A stretch of DNA of 64,000 nt from Sinomonas terrae (GCF_022539255.1 NZ_JAKZBV010000001.1:1798001-1862000), one strand, 5' to 3'; positions 34,192 to 43,353 are shown, numbered from the stretch's first letter. Notes: generated by a model not told the origin, from the letters alone. Numbers and translations: made by a program.

Positions 34192-35265
34192 TCACCAACC
34201 ACTTCGCGTCGGCGTGTGTCCCTTTCGGGCCTCGTCGGGCATTGGCATTTCGGCCCGTAGGCCCAGGAGGCGGATCGGGCGCCCGGGTTCGATTCCGGCC
34301 GCGAGGTCCAAAGCCCGGGAGAGAATCTCGTTCCGATCGAACGTCTCCGGAATCTTCCTCGCGTGGGTCTTGGTGACGAACGGCGCGTACCGAACCTTGA
34401 GGGTCAGCCCAACGACCGGCCGTCCGTCAGCCACAACGTCCTCAAGGACGCGCGCTGTCAGCTGCCGCACGGCGTCGTCCACTTGCGCTGAGTCGGTGAG
34501 GTCGCGCTGGAAGGTGGTCTCACGGCTATGCCCATGGGCAATCCAAGGGGTGTCGTCTACGGTGCTGGATCCGTCCCCGCGTCCGAGCTGCGCGTACCAG
34601 GGGCCCATCTTGGGGCCGAACTCCGGGACCAGGGATTGGGGGTCCGAGGCCGCGAGCTCGGCGACCGTCTGGATGCCGAGTGTGGCCAGACGGGCGGAGA
34701 CTTTTGAGCCGATGCCCCAGAGCTCCTTGGTGGGCCGACTGCCCATGACGTCGAGCCAGTTCTCATCGGTGAGACGGAAGACGCCGGCCGGCTTGCCGAA
34801 CGCTGTCGCGACCTTCGCGCGGACGAGGGTGTCCCCGATGCCCACGCTGCAGTGCAGCTGCGTTCGTTCAAACACCACGGCCTGCAAGTGCCGGGCGTAG
34901 GCTTCCGGATTCTCCGTCTCGATGCCGACGAAGGCCTCATCCCAGCCCAGCACCTGCACAACCGCTTCGGGCTGCGCACGCAGGGTGGCCATGACAGTTT
35001 CGGACGCCTCGAGGTACGCCTCCTGATCGACGGGCAGGATCACAGCGTCAGGCACCTTCCGCGCGGCGATGCGCAAGGGCATTCCGGAACCCACTCCGAA
35101 CGCCCTGGCTTCGTAGGACGCGGTGGATACCACGGCACGTTCCGTTGGATCGCCACGGCCCCCGACAATGACGGGCCTGCCTGCCAGTTCGGGGCGGCGG
35201 AGCACTTCGACCGCTGCGATGAACTGGTCGAGATCGACGTGCAGGACCCATGGCATTCCGCTCAC
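34192..35265 (-). CDS. dinB: DNA polymerase IV (Y family)
   Basis: 357 aa translesion polymerase. The catalytic acidic residues are in HVDLDQF near residues 9-15 and in LGWDEAF, the SxDE-type motif of family Y. The little finger and C-terminal DNA-binding parts follow, with IGSKVSARLATLGI as the helix-hairpin-helix. GTG 35265 is the first start; an ATG three codons later is equally possible. No LexA box was identified. The 155 bases downstream (34037-34191) hold no supported gene. Confidence 0.93.
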   Translation of the reverse strand: MSGMPWVLHVDLDQFIAAVEVLRRPELAGRPVIVGGRGDPTERAVVSTASYEARAFGVGSGMPLRIAARKVPDAVILPVDQEAYLEASETVMATLRAQPEAVVQVLGWDEAFVGIETENPEAYARHLQAVVFERTQLHCSVGIGDTLVRAKVATAFGKPAGVFRLTDENWLDVMGSRPTKELWGIGSKVSARLATLGIQTVAELAASDPQSLVPEFGPKMGPWYAQLGRGDGSSTVDDTPWIAHGHSRETTFQRDLTDSAQVDDAVRQLTARVLEDVVADGRPVVGLTLKVRYAPFVTKTHARKIPETFDRNEILSRALDLAAGIEPGRPIRLLGLRAEMPMPDEARKGHTPTRSGW

Positions 35266-35307
35266 GCCATTAGTCTGAACGAAAGATGCCGAGCAAGCAT
35301 CGACTTT

Positions 35308-35715
35308 CTACGCCAGGCTCAGCTGCCAGGACACCCCGAAGCGATCGTTGACCCAGCCGAACTTGCTGCTGAACCCGTAATTCCCAAGCGGCATCAGTTC
35401 CCCTCCGCCTTCGGCCAGAGCCGCGTAAAGGCGGTCAATTTCGGCCTCGCTCTCGCATTGCACGAAGAGCGACACCGCTGGCGTGAAGGTAAAGTCGTGA
35501 TGCGCTGGGCTGTCGATGCACATGAACGGCTGGCCAGCGAGCGAGAACGTCGCATGCTGGACCGTTCCTTCCTTGCCCGGGCCATCGGCGCCGTAACGAC
35601 TCATGCTGATGACTTCTGCATCGTCGAAAAGCGATCGGTAGAAGTCCATTGCCTCTTCGGCATTGCCCTCGAACATGAGAAACGTGGTGATCTTCTGCGA
35701 GGTCACGATGTCCAT
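35308..35715 (-). CDS. VOC / PhnB-like glyoxalase-fold protein
   Basis: 135 aa with the vicinal-oxygen-chelate pattern of the 3-demethylubiquinone-methyltransferase-like (PhnB) group: ITTFLMFEGNAEEAMDFYRSLFDDAEV at the start and GWVNDRFGVSWQ at the end. Members of this group are often called 3-dmu-9_3-mt proteins, but few have proven activity. ATG 35715 sits behind AAAGGAGA, a strong site. It lies just upstream of dinB on the same strand (42-base gap), so the two may be co-transcribed. Confidence 0.88.
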   Translation of the reverse strand: MDIVTSQKITTFLMFEGNAEEAMDFYRSLFDDAEVISMSRYGADGPGKEGTVQHATFSLAGQPFMCIDSPAHHDFTFTPAVSLFVQCESEAEIDRLYAALAEGGGELMPLGNYGFSSKFGWVNDRFGVSWQLSLA

Positions 35716-35855
35716 TTCGCTTTCTCCTTTGTAGCGACCGGAAGGGTCGCGGGCGAGCGTCGAGTCCAATAGTTGTTGGCTCGCACCCGGACGGCAACCG
35801 TTCGGCTGCCTCATCAGTTCGCTTCTACGCTGATGCCACAGAACAGGGGGGACTC

Positions 35856-36230
35856 ATGCCGGAGAAAGTCAGAGATACCAGATGGCCGAAGACACGCCGC
35901 TGGGCTGCCGCGGCGCTGATGTCGCTCGTTGCAGCAGCGGGTGGCTACGTGGCCGGCAGCTATGGCACGGGTGGATCCGAGACTGAGGCGGGGGAGAAGC
36001 GGACTGAGCAGTCACAGGCGTCCCCGCCGGTTGTCACGCATGTGAACCCATTGGCGCCGGAAGCGCCGCGCAACATGCTCAAAGACGGACGCCTTGAATC
36101 CGAGTTCCTGGACCTCGTTTCCTCGTGCCGCGGGACCCACAGCCAAGAGTCGGAAACGTTCATCGAATGCGTCAACGCCGCAGCGCTGCGTGTGTACGGT
36201 CTCGGGTTCGAGGTCTACGGCCGCGCCTGA
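35856..36230 (+). CDS. Small membrane-anchored protein, unknown function
   Basis: 124 aa. A charged start (RWPKTRRW) is followed by one hydrophobic segment AAAALMSLVAAAGGYVAGSY near 17-36, then a hydrophilic extracellular part with two cysteines (SSCRGTH and FIECVNAA). It should be an N-terminally anchored or secreted protein; the cysteines could form a disulfide. GGGGGGAC just before the ATG supports the start. I do not recognise a family. Confidence 0.6.
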   Translation: MPEKVRDTRWPKTRRWAAAALMSLVAAAGGYVAGSYGTGGSETEAGEKRTEQSQASPPVVTHVNPLAPEAPRNMLKDGRLESEFLDLVSSCRGTHSQESETFIECVNAAALRVYGLGFEVYGRA

Positions 36231-36378
36231 ACCCCTCGACTAGACGGTATGGAGTAACCGCCTTTCGTGGGTGGTTGCGGGCCGGGGCCTCGCTCACGCA
36301 GATTCGTGGGTTACCGAGCAGAGTCCCCTGCTCGGCCTATCCGACATGCGTGGGAGGTCCCGAATCTTCTATGTCGCG

Positions 36379-37461
36379 TCAAGCTGCTGCGAGTGCGTCG
36401 CGGTGGAGTGCGTTGAGGGTGCGGTAGAGGTGGCGGGCGAGGTATCTCTTGAGGCAGCGACGGATCTCGCGTGTGGTTCTGCCTTCGGCTGTGCGTCGTT
36501 CGGCGTAGGCACGGCTGTCGGGATCGTGGACCATTCGGGTGATGGTGGCCATGTGCAGGGCCCGGTTGAGGCGTCTGTCGCCTCCTCGGTTGAGCCGGTA
36601 TCGGACGATGTTCCCGGAAGAAGCCGGGACGGGGCTGACCCCGGCAAGAGTGGCGAAAGCGGCCTCGGAGCGGACCCTCCCGAGGTGTGACCAGGCGGTG
36701 TAGACCACGGCGGCGGTGACCGGTCCTATGCCGGTCATCTCCAGCAGGGGCGCGGCGGGGCTAGCCTTGACGAGCTCGGATGTGCAGTGCTGGTTGTCCG
36801 CGAGCTCCTCGTCCAGAACGCGGATTCGTTTGGCAAGGCGGACCGCCTCCGTCCGGGCGGTGGCAGCCGCGACGCCCTCTTCCCGTGCCCGCCATCGCGC
36901 CATCTCCGTGACCTGGGTGGCTGAGAGGGGCCGGCGGGCGTCGATCCCGAGGTCGACGGTCCGGGCCAGGGCAGTGAGTGCGTTGACCTTGGCCGTGCGC
37001 TCGAGCGTCATCTGCTCCCTTGCCGCGATGAGCACTCGCAGGGCAGCGCGCACGCCCTCATCCTGGCGTGGGATACGCAGGCGGGTGCCCTCGAGCGGGA
37101 GGGCTGCGGCCGCGATCGCGGCCGCGTCCAGCGGATCGGATTTCCCTGTGGTGGTTCGTGAGCGAACGTAGCCCCTGGGGGCTTCCACAGCCTCGAAGCC
37201 GGCCTTCACGACTGCCGCTGCGAGCTGGGCTCCATAGCTGCCGATTCCCTCGATGACCCAGAGTGCGTCTGCGTCTCCTCCCGTGCGGCGGGCCGCCCAG
37301 TCGAGGGCCCTCCGCATGCCCGCCGCGGTGGCCGGGAATTGCTGGCAGCCGAGCTGTTCACCGGTCGCCGCGCGGACCATGGCAAGGGTGTGGGTGCGGG
37401 CGTGGGTGTCCACGCCGATGACGAACGGGCGCGTCTGTGCGACAGTAGTCTTCGCGGCCAC
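36379..37461 (-). CDS. IS110-family transposase (DEDD recombinase), intact
   Basis: 360 aa. The N-terminal RuvC-like DEDD domain shows VIGVDTHARTHTLAMV and the catalytic region ALWVIEGIGSYG, with KSDPLDAAAIA later. The C-terminal Transposase_20 domain shows LLEMTGIGPVTAAVVYTAW, ASSGNIVRYRLNRGGDRRLNRALH and the conserved serine region. Family knowledge: IS110 elements use a bridge RNA from their non-coding end to choose target and donor. The frame is intact. Element ends cannot be defined because IS110 has no long inverted repeats. It lies head-to-head with another IS110 gene. Confidence 0.92.
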   Translation of the reverse strand: MAAKTTVAQTRPFVIGVDTHARTHTLAMVRAATGEQLGCQQFPATAAGMRRALDWAARRTGGDADALWVIEGIGSYGAQLAAAVVKAGFEAVEAPRGYVRSRTTTGKSDPLDAAAIAAAALPLEGTRLRIPRQDEGVRAALRVLIAAREQMTLERTAKVNALTALARTVDLGIDARRPLSATQVTEMARWRAREEGVAAATARTEAVRLAKRIRVLDEELADNQHCTSELVKASPAAPLLEMTGIGPVTAAVVYTAWSHLGRVRSEAAFATLAGVSPVPASSGNIVRYRLNRGGDRRLNRALHMATITRMVHDPDSRAYAERRTAEGRTTREIRRCLKRYLARHLYRTLNALHRDALAAA

Positions 37462-37759
37462 GGGGTTCCTTCCTCGAGTAGGGGCAGATGCTTCTGGCCG
37501 CGGCGCGGCCGGCGTCGGCCCGGGTGAAGGTCACTCCGAGGCATTCCTGTGATGGGCCACGGCCCCGCAGGGGTCGGGCAGTCTTCTGATCAAGCCATCG
37601 GTGTGGGCCGGGCGGGCGCCGGGCACCAACCCCATGGCTGGACAATTCGGGGCGAAGGCCCATGAAGGGGCCAGTGTTCATTCGAGTCACAGCCGAGGAG
37701 AAGGCGTCCAGCACCTACCCTGCCAGCCGGTCCCGGACCAGCCGCTCCAAGACTCACAG
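37462..37759. other. Non-coding spacer between two divergent IS110-type genes
   Basis: 298 bases between the two transposase start codons. If both are IS110-group elements, this must hold both left ends and both bridge RNA regions. Foldable parts are visible: GGCCCC at 37561 with GGGGTC at 37570, and 37595-37637 where CCAT and GGTG pair with CACC and ATGG around a GC-rich loop. No gene is supported. That an RNA is made here is inferred from the family. Confidence 0.4.
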
Positions 37760-38853
37760 GTGTTCATTGAGCGTACGAGTGTTGGGCTGGATGTGCACGC
37801 CCACTCGATCGCGGCGGCAGCGATCGACGGCGACACAGGCGAGCTGGTCCAGGCCCGGCTTTCCCCGTCCTACGAGGCGGTGAAGTCATGGCTCGCCGGC
37901 CTGCCGGGCCCGATCGCCGTAGTCTACGAAGCCGGCCCAACGGGGTTCGGACTTGCGAGGGCCTTGACCTCACAGGGAGTCAGGTGCGTGGTCGCCGCAC
38001 CGTCGAAGCTCCAGCGGCCATCGGGAGACCGTGTCAAGACCGACGCCAGAGACGCGGTGCACCTGGCCAGGCTGCTGCGCCTGGACGAGGTAACTGCGGT
38101 CGCGGTCCCGACCATATCCCAGGAGTCCGCGCGTGATCTGGTGCGGGCCAGGGAGGACTGCCGTGGGGACCTGATGCGCGCTCGGCACCGGCTCTCGAAG
38201 CTGCTGCTGCGCCACGGGATCGTCTACGAGGGTGGGGACGCCTGGACCGGCGCCCACGATGCCTGGCTGCGGAAAGAGGCCGCTCTGCAGCTGGGGTCCA
38301 CGGCTACCCGGACGGCCTTCGACTCCGGCTACGAGGCCGCCCTCGCCACGAAGTCCCGTCGTGGCCGGCTCGACTCCGCGATCGAGGAGCTGGCCGCCGA
38401 GAGCGAGTTCGCACCCGTCGTGCGCGCCTGGGGTGCCTACGCGGTGTGAGCACCCTGACCGGGTTCGCCCTTGCGGTGGAGATCGGCGACTGGGGGAGGT
38501 TCACCGGGGCCACGATCGGCTCCTTCGTCGGGCTCGTCCCCTCCGAGCACTCCTCGGGCGGCTCCCGCGCCCAAGGCCCGGTCACCAAGACCGGCAACTC
38601 CCACGTCCGCCGGCTCCTGGTCGAAGCGGCTTGGCACCACAGGGCCCGCTACACCGTAGGGAAGACCATGCTCGACCGGTGGGATCTGGCCCCCGCAGCC
38701 GCGCGGGTCCGGGGCGATGCGGGCAATCGGCGCCTGCACGCCCGCTGGGTCAAGTTCCTCAAGCGCAGCAAGCGGCCCACCGTCGCCAACGCCGCAATAG
38801 CACGCGAGCTCGCCGGCTGGTGCTGGTCCCTAGCCGTCATGGACGACGACTGA
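37760..38853 (+). pseudogene. IS110-family transposase with a frameshift
   Basis: GTG 37760 opens a DEDD transposase (SVGLDVHAHSIAAAAIDGD, VVYEAGPTGFGLARAL, KTDARDAVHLARLL) that stops at 38449. The C-terminal Transposase_20 part continues in a second frame to 38853 (VSTLTGFALAVEIGDW, KTGNSHVRRLLVEAAWHH). Reading the second frame upstream gives LGCLRGVSTLTGF, the family sequence, so one base is missing near 38420-38430 (GTGCGCGCCTG). Either the gene is dead or a programmed shift is used; the first is more likely. It is of a different IS110 type from its divergent neighbour. Confidence 0.85.
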
Positions 38854-39460
38854 GCCCCCGCTGACTGCTTCGCCCGGGGTTGGGTGTTGGCGGCAGCGCG
38901 TGGAGCCACCCGCGAGAGTTCTATGAGCAGGGCCGAAGGCCTCACGCTCGTTCTTAGACACGCGGACCGGCTCCAGCCGAACCACCGTCCTGCGGTAGCC
39001 AACCCGCGCATATCAGTGTGACCGCGCGTCGCCCAATGACACGCTCGACCAACACCCCCCGCTCGCGAAGCAGCGAGGCGCCGGCCGGGAAACCTCCCGA
39101 CGGCGCCTCACCATGCCCACTTGACAGCAGGCCACTCCATATCAGAACTATTGCGATCGGAATCGCGCCACTCGAATTGCGCCGCTGGAATCGCGCAAGC
39201 CGGCGCGCACGGTGCTCTGCCCGATATACGGTCCGGGCGCGCCGACGCATGTCAATTCCTGCGGGCGGCGGGCGTGGACCACGCTAGCTTCGAGTCCTGC
39301 CGTCCCGCCACCCTTCGCGCCCAATGTTCTGAGCACCGAAGATTCTGAGCACCGAAGATTCTGAGCACCGACGAGGTCGAGCGGGCCGCCGTTCCAAGCC
39401 CGCTCCCAAGTTCCTCCTCTAAGGTCTGCGTGAGCATTCTTCGTACGAGAGGTAATTGGC
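38854..39460. other. Gap after the IS110 remnant
   Basis: 607 bases without a supported gene. It should contain the right end of the second IS110 element, which I cannot mark. GC content falls locally around 39120-39190. Three direct copies of a 16-mer lie at 39327-39374. The end of the stretch holds the promoter of the next membrane protein. Confidence 0.5.
39327..39374. repeat. Three tandem copies of a 16-bp unit
   Basis: TTCTGAGCACCGAAGA at 39327 and 39343, then TTCTGAGCACCGACGA at 39359. It is a short direct repeat in the non-coding stretch ahead of the COG4705-type gene. GAGCACCGA recurs at 16-base spacing. Confidence 0.95.
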
Positions 39461-40237
39461 GTGGTCGCTGAGCGAGTGATCTTCCGGAAAGTCCCTGAGG
39501 TGACGGCCCTCTTCTGGGTCATCAAACTCCTGACGACGGCCCTGGGGGAGTCGACCTCGGATTATCTCGTGAACGACTTCAACCCCTATATCGCAGTCGT
39601 GTGCTGCACGCTCCTTTTCGTGGGCGCCCTCGCACTGCAGTTCTGGTTCCGCCGCTACGTCCCGTGGGTCTACTGGCTCGCGATCGTCATGGTCGCGGTC
39701 TTCGGGACGATGGCTGCCGACGTCCTCCACGTCGTGATCGGCGTGCCGTACTGGCTCTCCTCGGCCGTGTTCGCTGCGGCGCTCGTCGTCATCTTCTGGC
39801 TGTGGCACCGGGTTGAAGGCACGCTTTCGATCCACAGCATCACGACGACGCGACGTGAGGTCTTCTACTGGGCGGCGGTGTCAGCGGCCTTCGCGCTCGG
39901 AACGGCAGCCGGCGACCTGCTTGCATACACGGCGCACCTCGGATTCTTGGCCGCGGGCCTCGTCTTCGCCGTGCTCTTCGTGGCGCCAGGCGTTGCGTGG
40001 CGGGCCGGCTGGCTCAACAGCATCACCGCGTTCTGGATCTCGTACGTCCTCACCCGGCCGCTGGGGGCCTCGTTCGCTGACTGGACCGGGAAAGGCCAGG
40101 ACACGGGCGGCCTCGGGTGGGGCGACGGTCCCGTCGCTGCCGTCCTTGCCGTCCTCATCGTCGTGTCCGTCGGCTACCTTCAGGCGCGGCAGCGTAGGGA
40201 GAGCGAACTCGAGATGGCGGGGCAGGCCGCGAAATAG
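39461..40237 (+). CDS. COG4705/DUF347-type membrane protein
   Basis: 258 aa, about seven membrane helices. Two related halves start with KVPEVTALFWVIKLLTTALGES and REVFYWAAVSAAFALGTAAGDL, the DUF347-type repeat in which Trp, Lys/Ala and Gly-Glu or Gly-Asp positions recur within helices. The function of this family is not known to me; the conserved charged residues inside helices suggest transport. The GTG start follows GAGAGG. It marks the return to ordinary chromosomal genes after the accessory region. Confidence 0.78.
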   Translation: MVAERVIFRKVPEVTALFWVIKLLTTALGESTSDYLVNDFNPYIAVVCCTLLFVGALALQFWFRRYVPWVYWLAIVMVAVFGTMAADVLHVVIGVPYWLSSAVFAAALVVIFWLWHRVEGTLSIHSITTTRREVFYWAAVSAAFALGTAAGDLLAYTAHLGFLAAGLVFAVLFVAPGVAWRAGWLNSITAFWISYVLTRPLGASFADWTGKGQDTGGLGWGDGPVAAVLAVLIVVSVGYLQARQRRESELEMAGQAAK

Positions 40238-40286
40238 TCCCGGAGGGCCCGGGATCGGGTGCACGCAGTGCGACGAGGATGGACCG

Positions 40287-41336
40287 TCAGGAGTACTTCG
40301 CCATACGGGCCTTGACCTGCGCGACGTACGCCTTCGTGTCCGGGTACATCCCGTAAGCCTGGACTCCGTAGAGGCCCTGGTAATAGCCGGCGATCGCGAT
40401 GTCCTGGCTCGCGGCGTTCTTGAGGAGCCAGCGGAGCATGGCGACTCCGGCTGTGATGTTGTCGGTGGTGTTCCTCAGGTCGAGAGTGCGCCCGGAGAGG
40501 CTCGAGAGCCAGCTCGCGTTCGCAGGCATGATCTGCATGACGCCGATCGCACCGACGGACGACGTCACATTCTGCCTGAACCCTGACTCCTGCTCGGCGA
40601 TCGCGAGGGCGAGCGCCGTCGGCACACCCATGCTGCTGGCGACCTGACGCACCATCGACTGGATCTGGGCGACACTCTCCGTGCCTGAGGCGGTGTTGCC
40701 GCCGCCCTTCGATATGAGCGTTCCGAGCGGAATGCCGGTCTTCTCCTGAACGCCGTACATGGTCTTCTGGCGTGCGGTGGTTTCGTTCCACATCGAAGAG
40801 GACCACGCGGGCTGGGGCGCGACCGCGGCCTTGACGTTCGATGGCGCGGGGGCGGCCGACGACGACGGCTGGCCAGCCGTCGGGGGTTCGGCAGGCGCCG
40901 CGCGCAGCACGATGCGCTGGCCTGGGAAGATAGTGGACGTCGCGCCGAGCCCATTGAGGCGGTAGAGGTCGCTGAGGGATACACCGCTCTGCCGCGAGAT
41001 CCCCCAGAGGGTGTCGCCCCTCTTGACCGTGTACGTCTGAGGGGCGGTGGCCGCAGCCGTGGGTGCGGCGCCCGATCCTGCGGGGGTTCCACTCCCGCTG
41101 CCGTCGCCCAGCCGGATCTGTTGGCCTGGGTAGATGATCGAGCTCCAGCCGAGGCCATTGAGCTGGAAGAGGGTATTGAGCGGCACCCCTGTTCGGGAGG
41201 CGATACCGCTGAGAGTGTCGCCCGAGCGTACGGTGTAGGTGTCCCCGGCGGCGGCCGCAGGGGCGGCAATCGCGGCGGTCAAGGCAGCGGCTGACGCAGT
41301 AACGCTGGCGGCCCTCAGGCGGCGTCCCTTGTTCAT
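40287..41336 (-). CDS. Secreted LysM protein with lytic transglycosylase domain
   Basis: 349 aa cell-wall enzyme. A signal peptide (basic start, then ALTAAIAAPAAAA, cleavage near 30) is followed by two LysM peptidoglycan-binding domains at about 33-77 (YTVRSGDTLSGIA) and 102-146 (YTVKRGDTLWGIS), a Pro/Ala/Ser linker, and an SLT domain with the catalytic Glu250 in AEQESGF and VMQIMPANA. It should cleave glycan strands outside the membrane. I chose ATG 41336, preceded by GGGGAGAAG. I looked for a c-di-AMP riboswitch upstream and did not find one. Confidence 0.92.
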   Translation of the reverse strand: MNKGRRLRAASVTASAAALTAAIAAPAAAAGDTYTVRSGDTLSGIASRTGVPLNTLFQLNGLGWSSIIYPGQQIRLGDGSGSGTPAGSGAAPTAAATAPQTYTVKRGDTLWGISRQSGVSLSDLYRLNGLGATSTIFPGQRIVLRAAPAEPPTAGQPSSSAAPAPSNVKAAVAPQPAWSSSMWNETTARQKTMYGVQEKTGIPLGTLISKGGGNTASGTESVAQIQSMVRQVASSMGVPTALALAIAEQESGFRQNVTSSVGAIGVMQIMPANASWLSSLSGRTLDLRNTTDNITAGVAMLRWLLKNAASQDIAIAGYYQGLYGVQAYGMYPDTKAYVAQVKARMAKYS

Positions 41337-41503
41337 GGCGGCGTTTCTTCTCCCCATCTGTTGATTTCCGAGCCGAATAACAAATCCCAAAGGGGATAAC
41401 GTGCCTGGTTCGGAAAAAGCAGAAAACTCCAGTTGGACGTATCCAATCACATGCCGACACGGATTCGCGGCATCATTGCAGTAGGCTTGCGCAATCTTTG
41501 GAT

Positions 41504-42265
41504 TCAGCCTGCCCGGCTCCCGCTCCTCACCCAGCCCAAATCGTCCGAGATGGCGTCCGTACACGCGACGAGGTCGGGGAGGAGCCCGAGCAAGCCTGCC
41601 GGATCGAGAAGGACGACTGGAACCGAGCACGAAGCGGCAGCGACGACCCGGCCGGATGCGTCGTGGATGGGCGCGGCGATGCAGTGCACGAATTCCTCGT
41701 GTTCTGAAGCGTCGAGCGCCCAGCCCTGAGCAGCCACACGGTCCAGTTCGGCGAGCAGGGTCGAGGGCTCGGTGATCGTCCGATCCGTGAACCGCGTGTA
41801 GTCGATCCCCGCGGCGATGCTCGCGCGCCGTTCGTGCGGAAGGTCGGCGAGCAGCACCTTGGCGACGGCGGCTGCGTGAAGGGCGGCGGTCAGCCCGATG
41901 CGGGAGTACATGCGCACGGGGTGGCGGGATTCGAGCTTCTCTATATAGGTCACATCGGGCCCCTCGAATGCGGCGAGATGGACGGTGTGCCCAGTCGCCT
42001 CGTTAAGGCGCACGAGATGGGGATGGGCAACGGCGCGGAGTCCACGCTGCTCGAGTGCGAGTGATGAGAGCTCGAACAGCTTCCGGCCCAGACGGTAGCG
42101 CTGCTCGTCGTCGCGCACCACGAATCGCTTCTCCTCGAGGTCGTGGAGCAGCCGCATGATCGTCGTCTTGTGGACGGTGGCGCGCGAAGCGAGCTGTTCG
42201 AGGCTGGCGGGCCCGGCAGCGAGCTCGTCGAGTAGGTCGAGGGCCCGAAGGAGGCTCTGGCTCAC
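41504..42265 (-). CDS. IclR-family transcriptional regulator (probable KdgR type)
   Basis: 253 aa. An N-terminal winged helix-turn-helix (LEQLASRATVHKTTIMRLLHDLEEKRFV, about 22-49) is followed by the IclR effector domain (HTVHLAAFEGPDVTYIEKLES, GLTAALHAAAVAKVLLA, and the C-terminal CIAAPIHDASG). Family members sense small metabolites and control catabolic genes. It overlaps the kdgK stop by four bases as GTGA, so the two are co-translated. It probably binds the GCAATGC palindromes between kdgK and eda, with a KDG-pathway sugar acid as inducer. Confidence 0.9.
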   Translation of the reverse strand: MSQSLLRALDLLDELAAGPASLEQLASRATVHKTTIMRLLHDLEEKRFVVRDDEQRYRLGRKLFELSSLALEQRGLRAVAHPHLVRLNEATGHTVHLAAFEGPDVTYIEKLESRHPVRMYSRIGLTAALHAAAVAKVLLADLPHERRASIAAGIDYTRFTDRTITEPSTLLAELDRVAAQGWALDASEHEEFVHCIAAPIHDASGRVVAAASCSVPVVLLDPAGLLGLLPDLVACTDAISDDLGWVRSGSRAG

Positions 42266-43284
42266 GGGAGCCGGGCCTCGACCTCGAAGGCGTCGCCATC
42301 GAGCGAGAAACCGTCCCGGGACACCGAAGCCGCCGCCCAGGCCTCGTCCGTGCAGGCGAGGATCCTGTCGAGGACCGCGGGCGCAGGCAACGGGCCGAGG
42401 TCTCCCGGGACGACAAGAGTGCAGGCAGCGGCGACATGCCCACGGCGAAGGCTCTCCTTCTGATCGAGCCCCAAAATGACCCCGCTCAGGTAACCCGCGG
42501 CGAAGGCGTCTCCCGCGCCCACGGGTTCGACGACGTCGACCGTGAGCGAGGAGACCTCGCAGCGCTCGCCGTTCCGGCCGAGCGCGATAGCGCTCGTTGC
42601 CTCATTCTTGACGATGACGGTCTCCGGATCGGGAAGGAGTGCACGAATCTCGGACACGTCCCCGGTCCCGAGCGCGTGCTCTGCCTCGTCCTTGCCCACC
42701 AGCACGATGTCAGCCTGATTCGCGAGGCTGCGCAGTACGCTCCGATCGCGTCCCTCCCAAAGGGTGGGGCGCCAGTTGACGTCGAAGCTCACCTTGCACC
42801 CGTTGCGCGGGCGCTGCAGGACCGCCTCGAGGAATGCAAGGGAGTCCTCCGACAAGGCTGCGGTGATGCCACTCACGTGGATGAGCGAGGCTTTGCCGAG
42901 GAGCGCTGCCACGTGCGGCTCGTCGAGGAGCGCCGGGCTCATGGCGGAGGCGGCCGATCCTCGACGGTAGTAGAGGACGGAGGCCGGCGCCGTCTCGGTC
43001 CTCGGGAGCTTGACGTAGAGGCCAGTCGGACGGGAGGGGTCGATCTCGACGCCGGACAGGCCCACGCCGTGGGACGCGAGTTCGGCGAGGATGCGATCAC
43101 CGAAGCCGTCTCGCCCGACGCGGCTCACCCAGTGGGCGTCCAGACCCATGCTCGCAAACCCCACGGCCACGTTGGACTCCGCTCCGCCGATCCCGACGTG
43201 AAGGGTCGCAGCGCCGTCAAGGGCCACTCCGGACTCAGGGGTCAGCATCGCCATGGTTTCGCCCAGGCACACGGCTGTCGGCAT
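42262..43284 (-). CDS. kdgK: 2-keto-3-deoxygluconate kinase (PfkB family)
   Basis: 340 aa sugar kinase. The N-terminal GGAESNVAVGFASMG and the C-terminal PVGAGDAFAAGYLSG (with the catalytic Asp) are the two PfkB signatures. KDG specificity is inferred from the divergent eda gene, which would use its product KDPG. ATG 43284 gives the family-like start PTAVCLGETM; the frame extends further upstream without similarity. It shares a 161-base divergent promoter region with eda. Confidence 0.9.
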   Translation of the reverse strand: MPTAVCLGETMAMLTPESGVALDGAATLHVGIGGAESNVAVGFASMGLDAHWVSRVGRDGFGDRILAELASHGVGLSGVEIDPSRPTGLYVKLPRTETAPASVLYYRRGSAASAMSPALLDEPHVAALLGKASLIHVSGITAALSEDSLAFLEAVLQRPRNGCKVSFDVNWRPTLWEGRDRSVLRSLANQADIVLVGKDEAEHALGTGDVSEIRALLPDPETVIVKNEATSAIALGRNGERCEVSSLTVDVVEPVGAGDAFAAGYLSGVILGLDQKESLRRGHVAAACTLVVPGDLGPLPAPAVLDRILACTDEAWAAASVSRDGFSLDGDAFEVEARLP

Positions 43285-43353
43285 GTGGATTTCAGAGCTC
43301 CTCGTGGAAGGGCGCAAGCCCTTGGAATAGCCGCGCGGTTGACGGCGGTTTTT

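Noticed and set aside
28987..39460. tRNA-Ala attachment site duplication at the far edge of the accessory region
   Set aside because: No second copy of the tRNA 3' end (TTCGAATCCCCTTACC) was found in the window and no integrase gene is present.
41337..41500. c-di-AMP (ydaO) riboswitch ahead of the LysM/transglycosylase gene
   Set aside because: Actinobacterial cell-wall hydrolases often have one, but the conserved blocks are not found on the minus strand here.
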